From NCBI GenBank assembly GCA_032622095.1, contig CP136061.1:50787762-50851761 (forward strand): a stretch of DNA of 64,000 bases. The letters are read 5' to 3'. The first letter of the stretch is position 1; each line of letters begins with the position of its first letter. The position numbers and the translations under genes were made by a program. Positions 58,723-64,000 of this stretch are shown one piece after another. The stretch is from Siphonodentalium dalli (taxonomy: Eukaryota; Mollusca; Scaphopoda; Gadilida; Siphonodentaliidae). Below the pieces are notes generated by a model. It saw only the letters and a program-made list of their open reading frames with translations, did not search any database and was not told the origin of the DNA.

Positions 58723-58828
58723 GATCCATCAAATCAATGCTTTGGATACCCGTGCGGTGAGAATGCCACGTGCGCACAGAGCCATTTGAGTGACTCTGGC
58801 TATCGCTGTTTCATGTTCCCCAACGAAG
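58723..58828 (+). CDS. gene B exon: short EGF-like module
   Basis: This 106-nt exon, from acceptor tctatttcag to donor gtaagg, reads DPSNQCFGYPCGENATC, then AQSHLSDSGYRCFMFPNE. It is in phase 0 at the start and phase 1 at the end. Its four cysteines and NAT sequon are the same as in gene A exon 5537-5642. The last two EGF cysteines are missing in both, so the short form is ancestral to the pair rather than damage to one copy. A decayed partial duplicate with its own acceptor lies just upstream. Confidence 0.84.
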
Positions 58829-59750
58829 GTAAGGTCTCAATGGGACTAAAGGCTTCCCCAACGAAGGTAAGGTCTTAAAGGGACTAAGTGATTCGAAGTG
58901 GGTTCATTCGTGTCTCAGGTTCCCCAACGAAGGTGCGTTCCTAAAGATAACAAAGGTAAGTTATTAAATATAAGAAAGGTTAGGTCTTAACGATAACAAA
59001 GATAAGATATTAAAGGGACTAAAGTGTTCAGGTTCACCAACGGAGGTCAGGTCTCAATGGGTCTAATGGCTTCCCCAACGAAGGTAAGGTCTTTGAGATA
59101 ACAAAGAGGTAAGGTCTTAAAGATAATGTGAGTTCTTAATGGGACTAAAGGTTCCCACAACGAAGGTAATGTCTTAAAGGGAGTAAATTTTCCCCAAACG
59201 AAGGTAAGGTCTTAAAGATAACACAATTAAATATCAGATTCACGAATAAAGGTAAGGCATTGAATGTAGTAGAGGTACGGTTTTAAAGATAACAAAGATA
59301 ATGACTTAAAGATAAAAAAGGTAAGGTATTAAAGATAACACAGGTAAGGTCTTAAATATAACACATGTAATGACTTAAATATAACAAAGGTAAGATCTTA
59401 AAGATAACAAAGATACGGTCTTAAAGATAACAAAGGTAGGGTATTAAAGATAACACATGTAATGTCTTAAAGATAACACAGGAAAGGTCTTAAATATAAC
59501 AAATGTAATGACAGGTCTTAACGATAACAAAGGTAAGGTCTTAAAGATAACAACGGTAAGGACTTAAATATAAAATATAACAAAGGTCTTAAATATGACA
59601 AAGGTAAGGTTTAAGATAACAAAGGTATAGTCTTAAAGAGAAGAAAAGTAAGGACTTAAAGATAACAACGGTAAGGTCTTAACAATAACAAAAATAAGGT
59701 TTTAAAGATAATAAAGGTAAGGTCTTAAAGGGACTAAAGGCTTCGAAGTG
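58829..59750 (+). repeat. intronic minisatellite derived from exon end and donor
   Basis: About 920 bp of 22-24-bp units of the type aaaggtaaggtcttaaagat, as in gene A. In addition, the last exon bases plus donor (ttccccaacgaaggtaag or near variants) recur at about 58854, 58920, 59033, 59071, 59150 and 59190. The array therefore includes copies of true exon sequence with splice donors attached. Confidence 0.92.
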
Positions 59751-59759
59751 GGTTTATGC

Positions 59760-60060
59760 GAAATGACCACCGTAGGTACGTTTTTACGGTTTTATATACT
59801 ATCAAATAATCAGATCGGACCTATGAATCCACTAATATGAAGTTTTGATGTTGAGATACCGACTTTCAAAAGAGTAAGTTTTAACACATTTTGAATTGTT
59901 GTCAGCCAGCAAAAATGTCATTGTTCTTATCTTATAAAGAGGGTCCATGCTTCCGTAGCTCAAAATCAGTATATTAAAGAGCCTTTTCTGTTATTAGCAA
60001 CTGCGATAATTTTCTAGGTTTTACTTGGATAAATGCGTGTAATGTCGCGATGTCTATGAT
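59760..60060 (+). other. no gene seen
   Basis: Ordinary AT-rich intron-like sequence. Confidence 0.4.
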
Positions 60061-60066
60061 ATATAT

Positions 60067-60156
60067 ACACAGAACGACACGATGTGTAAATGGGTTTGTC
60101 GTTACAGCACGAGTGCCGTATAGACAAACCCATTTACACATCGTGTCGTTCTGTGT
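60067..60156. repeat. perfect 34-bp hairpin with 22-nt loop
   Basis: Bases 60067-60100 are the exact reverse complement of 60123-60156. The arm starts acacagaacgacacgatgtg. It could be a tiny fold-back MITE or form a stable hairpin in RNA. Confidence 0.92.
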
Positions 60157-60599
60157 TTATTTACACGCTTCATGTCATAGAACCGTGCATTAATAGTCAC
60201 CTACATTGATAGTATAGCTATCTTTATTGTGATTTATGTCTGATGAATAACCAGTAATTATCGGGGCATCAACTGAAGCAGATCGTTGACGTAATTTACG
60301 TCAACTTTCTTGGCGACAAAGTCAACAAAAATAGTTCCGGCTTGTATTCCGCTAAAGGTATGTACACTTCTATGTATTCAATGGGTGGGATTCCGTTCAA
60401 TACACGTGCCTCGCGTCAATGGTGCGGAATAAAAATAAAAATGATGTTGATTTCAAGTATATTTCAGTGTACTAAGCTGTACATTGTTTTCATACTTGGT
60501 GTCAAATCGAACCGTTGATATTTAACAAGTGTGGCGTGCGATGTAATGGGGGGATTCTTATGGGATAAAACCATGAATTATGTGGTGAACAAAAAGTAA

Positions 60600-61690
60600 T
60601 TGAGCAAAAGCCACTATAGATATATATCAAAGGAAAATCTGAAAAACGGCAGCAGCTACTGAACCAAATCGATGATAGCAGACACCGACTCACATAGTTT
60701 ACCTGGATTATATGAAAGCCTTCGATACTGTCCCACATAGGAGGCTAATTAAACAAAACAACGGTTACCACATCGGAGGGAATATCCTATAAGCTGAATA
60801 CAAGAAGGAAACAAAAAGTCGTAGAACGGAACAGCATTAGAGAAACATCCTGTCATTAGTGGCATTCACCACGGAAGCGTTCTTTGACATTTGCTGTTTG
60901 TCCTGTACATAAACGAACTTCCGGAATATGTAAATTCTGACGTGATGCTGTTTGCAGACGATAAAGAAGAATTGGATAGACAACAAAGCAATCTTGATGA
61001 GCCCCAAACAAATGGTTACTAAGATGGTCATGAATTGTTGGAAATATCAGTAAACGCATACATACATAATTTCTAAAGTCACAATTATACAATGTATACG
61101 AAATTTATGAACCGAGTTGACTACATTCGATTCGATGAATCTAGTAGACGAGGTTAATAAAATTCGTATAGAACCATCGACGAATTTGAGATCCACTTTT
61201 ATTACATAACCACATTTTAGCATTGAAAAACAACCTCAAAACGACGGGGGTTAAAACAAATTAATATTGATTTCCTTATCACCAAAGAAGTCCGCCGTTG
61301 ATACCGATAGCATAGCGCTGTTACGTCACTGTGTGTGTCGATAATACACATGTGTCCTACTAAAATAATATGAGGCCGGAATTTGGGGCAAATTATGTGA
61401 TAAAGTAATTTATAATTAACCACATCAATGAAAACAATACAGAAAGCGAACAGACTACACCATACAGGCAAAAATATACAAAGGCCTGGCAAGACCACTT
61501 CTCGTGTATGATCATGCAGTCTATTTGGGGACCATACCTTAAAAACCCCCCACCCAGTTCCAATGGAGAAAGTTCAAATTAATTCCAGGACAAAGAATAT
61601 CCTTACATAAAGCACCGAATCTCGATCCCGATTCCTTAATTATAAACTATGCAAAGAAAGATCCAACAATACCTTACCCGTATTTAAATT
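60600..61690 (+). mobile_element. LINE reverse transcriptase relic (different family)
   Basis: Broken plus frames give VYLDYMKAFDTVPHRRLI (60698-60750), SGIHHGSVL and LLFVLYINELPEYVNSDV, followed by MLFADD (the catalytic box), and later RPLLVYDHAVYLGT near 61490-61535. These are RT motifs of the CR1/RTE/Jockey kind, with wording unlike the other LINEs here. Many stops. Confidence 0.75.
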
Positions 61691-61710
61691 CGCGGAGTAC
61701 TGTTTTTCGC

Positions 61711-61770
61711 TCAGTTTTTGAATTCGGGTGCTTTGAATTCGCGCACCGTGCTGCGCGAATTCAAAACTGA
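61711..61770. repeat. imperfect hairpin
   Basis: tcagtttttgaattcg at 61711-61726 pairs with cgaattcaaaactga at 61756-61770 (one base shorter). The loop itself repeats ttgaattcg. Confidence 0.75.
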
Positions 61771-61929
61771 CAAAAATATTTTCCTAAAAGTCTTGTATAT
61801 TATTTAGTTTCAGTTCTTTGTCGCTCCTGAAAATACATGTGTATATTAAAGAGAAATCACGACGGAAAACTTTATTGAGTCGAACATAAATGCATCACCA
61901 TTTTGTAAAATTGTGAAGATGGTGTAATT

Positions 61930-62060
61930 ATTCCACATGGGCATGTAACGCGCTCCGCTGCCCGCCCCCTTTTGCGCTGCCCATATACGCCGCCTCTATA
62001 TAAGCGCCTGCTTCACGTTAATGGTAGTATAATAGAGACAAGGGGAACTGTAGATATTCC
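61930..62060 (+). promoter_or_regulatory. weak promoter-like segment
   Basis: A GC-rich stretch with ccgcccccttttgcg is followed by tatataag at 61997-62004. No exon was found downstream, so this is only a composition-based candidate. Confidence 0.2.
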
Positions 62061-64000
62061 CCGTTTTACCATCGCTCGGAAATCGGACAAATTTAGCCCA
62101 TTTACTTGAGTAATGCTATCGATATATACTCTAGTAGCTCATAGTGGTTTTGTATGTACTTGTATGTCCAGAGCAAAACTCTTCACGAATCCACTAATTG
62201 AAGGTACACGAACAATATTTGGTTGGTGACACATTTCCCATTGAGGGCGAAATGGGTCAAATGGCCACGCCCCTTTTTGTGCGAAGTACTACCAACCGCC
62301 GTGACTATATCTCCAGAACTCAAAATGTGTGGAATAGCCACATTATGGGGGGTCAGTAATACAAGTTCATATCCAAAAGTCAATGGTTTTTAAGATAATT
62401 CACAAAAACCAAAAAAAAAATCCATTTTTAAGGGCATGAACCCCAATTTTGGAATTCAGCACTTTTATCTCAAAGTTGAGCCCCCAATTATAATTTTATT
62501 GACCTATATCCATCGGTGCCATATACAGGTATCATTTCTGATATTTTCTGTACCATTATCGGATGGGATTGACATTCAAGGAGCTCTTGACCCTGAAAAT
62601 AAGGTTTTTGGATGGAATATATTGGTCGTAGAATGAAAAACAGACATTTTCCCAAAAACAAAGATGTTGAGGAAATCATCAATTATAGGGTATTTGATCA
62701 GTAACCTAAAACTCCTACAAAAAGATTACCTGGTGATATAATTTGAATGTAGTTCATCTTTTGTTATCTAGATTTCATGGCCTTTGATGTGTGAGATGGC
62801 TGCCAAAATGGTTATAAATGGAATTACATATATCACATTAGTAATATACTTGTAAATGAGTTCAATGTGTTATTTTCTTTAAACTTATGGGAGAACAGGG
62901 TGTTTTTATGGTATGCTAATGTTGAATTGAATTATACTCAGCCCACAAGTAGGTTTAGTAATTGTTGAGTTACTACAATTTGATCAATCAGTATGATTCG
63001 GTCGTCGAGCAGGTTGTGTCTTTATCAGTCCCACATCAATTTTGATTGGCTGCATCACCATTCTGTATAAAGGTTCTACAATTTCCCGAACACGTACATT
63101 ATTTTAGAACAAATAATGGCTAGCCTGGCGTGATTGCCAATATTTATATCCTGATATATGTATATGTACACGTATATGTATATTTGCCCTAAATTGTTTC
63201 TGGTTCAAATTTGGGAGTTAGTAAGAAAATAAGTCATAAGAAAGATGCAGTTGCAGTAATATTAACATATATTGTCCTGTTCAAAACTAACAAATACATG
63301 TCTATTGATTATTGGTGTGATATCCAGTAATAAAGACTAAAATAATCCTTCCGATTATTTTAGTCCAGTTATAATAAATCCACACATTAAAAATATAGGG
63401 CTTCCATACATACAGAATATTTTCCAACTTGACAATCGTTCCTTGTGTTCAACTGAGTGAGTACATGTGAGGTTCATGGAAATTTATTTGGCAAGCTTGA
63501 TTCTAAAGTGTCTAGCTTTATGGGCTTGAAATTACGAATGCAACCCTGTTACGTTGTGTGCTCAGAGTGAGTTAGAAGAAAAATACAAGCATCAGTTGAT
63601 ATGCAGATATAAATACATACAAATCTACATTCTGCAGGTAGCCATGCTATGCAATCCTCCCTCATGTTTCAACTTATCAAGGAAAAATGATCACATTACC
63701 AATGACTATGATAGTCAGATGTTTTTGTAGATTTTGTAGATTTGTAGATGTTGTAGATTTTGTAGATTTCTGGATGTTGTAATGCAATATAGATCTCCAT
63801 TATAGTTGCACAAATTTATTTTTCATTTCGTCCCTTTAAATTGACTTTTAATTTTTATGTATGTATATGTGCCACTCCAAACATGTCAGTAAAAGTACTG
63901 TAAACCGTTTGATTTGATGTTATATGCACAGGAGAGATATATATATATATACTTTACATGTCAAATATTGTGAACCCTGCAGGTACGTGTGTGTCAGTCG
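62061..64000 (+). other. no gene seen
   Basis: No supported gene or well-bounded element. A short tandem of ttttgtagat-type units is at about 63720-63780. If gene B resembles gene A, this should be an intron. Confidence 0.45.

Larger units (their letters stand above)
47033..58828 (+). other. gene B model: signal peptide, PAN, EGF-like (3' partial)
   Basis: Exon 47033-47329 ends in phase 0 (CTG|gtatgt) and exon 58723-58828 opens in phase 0 (GAT), so they splice in frame across an 11.4-kb intron. The second exon ends in phase 1, as in gene A. The stalk and lectin exons known from gene A are not visible up to 64000 and are expected to the right. Gene B is a tandem paralog in the same orientation, 28 kb after gene A. 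The intron is mostly minisatellite. No transcript evidence; the pairing of the two exons is inferred from phase, order and the paralog. Confidence 0.7.

Noticed and set aside
59760-64000. Thr-stalk and lectin exons of gene B
   Set aside because: No ACA/ACG tract, GGHL, QPD or matching splice-bounded frame is visible up to the edge.

Overview
The window looks like repeat-rich, AT-rich genomic DNA from a marine invertebrate animal. A lophotrochozoan such as a mollusc or brachiopod is my guess, not a determination. The evidence is spliced exons with GT/AG borders, kilobase introns, secreted PAN/EGF-like/Thr-rich/C-type lectin modules, LINE and gypsy retroelements, many short inverted-repeat DNA transposons and several minisatellites. 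I see no bacterial operon, rRNA, tRNA or CRISPR array.

Genes. Two related plus-strand genes frame the window. Gene A enters from the left with its 5' end outside: an EGF-like exon (5537-5642), a threonine-stalk exon (6717-6938) and two C-type lectin domain exons (10788-10991 and 18832-19040, ending in TAA). The exons splice in compatible phases (0 into the EGF exon, then phase 1 at each junction) and give 246 codons. Gene B starts at 47033 with a signal peptide and a PAN/apple-like exon (47033-47329), behind a TATA box. It continues with a paralogous EGF-like exon (58723-58828) and runs off the right edge, where its stalk and lectin exons are expected. Together they suggest an ancestral layout: signal peptide, PAN, short EGF-like, Thr stalk, CTLD.

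Region by region. 1-5.5 kb: tandem repeats, a small inverted-repeat element and a 45-bp-class minisatellite. 5.5-19 kb: gene A, whose introns hold a splice-donor-like minisatellite, a 910-bp inverted-repeat element, a decayed gypsy element and LINE debris. 19-29 kb: several DNA transposons with clear target duplications, some nested, and a broken plus-strand LINE. 28.5-33.3 kb: a LINE copy flanked by direct repeats of about 520 bp. 33.5-46 kb: a 900-bp DNA element, decayed minus-strand LINEs and further repeats. 47-59 kb: gene B, whose first intron (11.4 kb) is largely minisatellite: a 16-bp array, then two related 48-51-bp arrays containing a large palindrome and a LINE insertion. 59-64 kb: the second donor-like minisatellite, a LINE relic, hairpins and unannotated AT-rich sequence.

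The strongest unexplained signal is that both EGF-like exons, 53 kb apart, are followed by an intronic minisatellite whose unit resembles the exon's own 5' splice site. In gene B the last exon bases plus donor recur several times. The next strongest are the ~520-bp duplication around the LINE at 29.2-32.2 kb and the palindrome centred at 53354.
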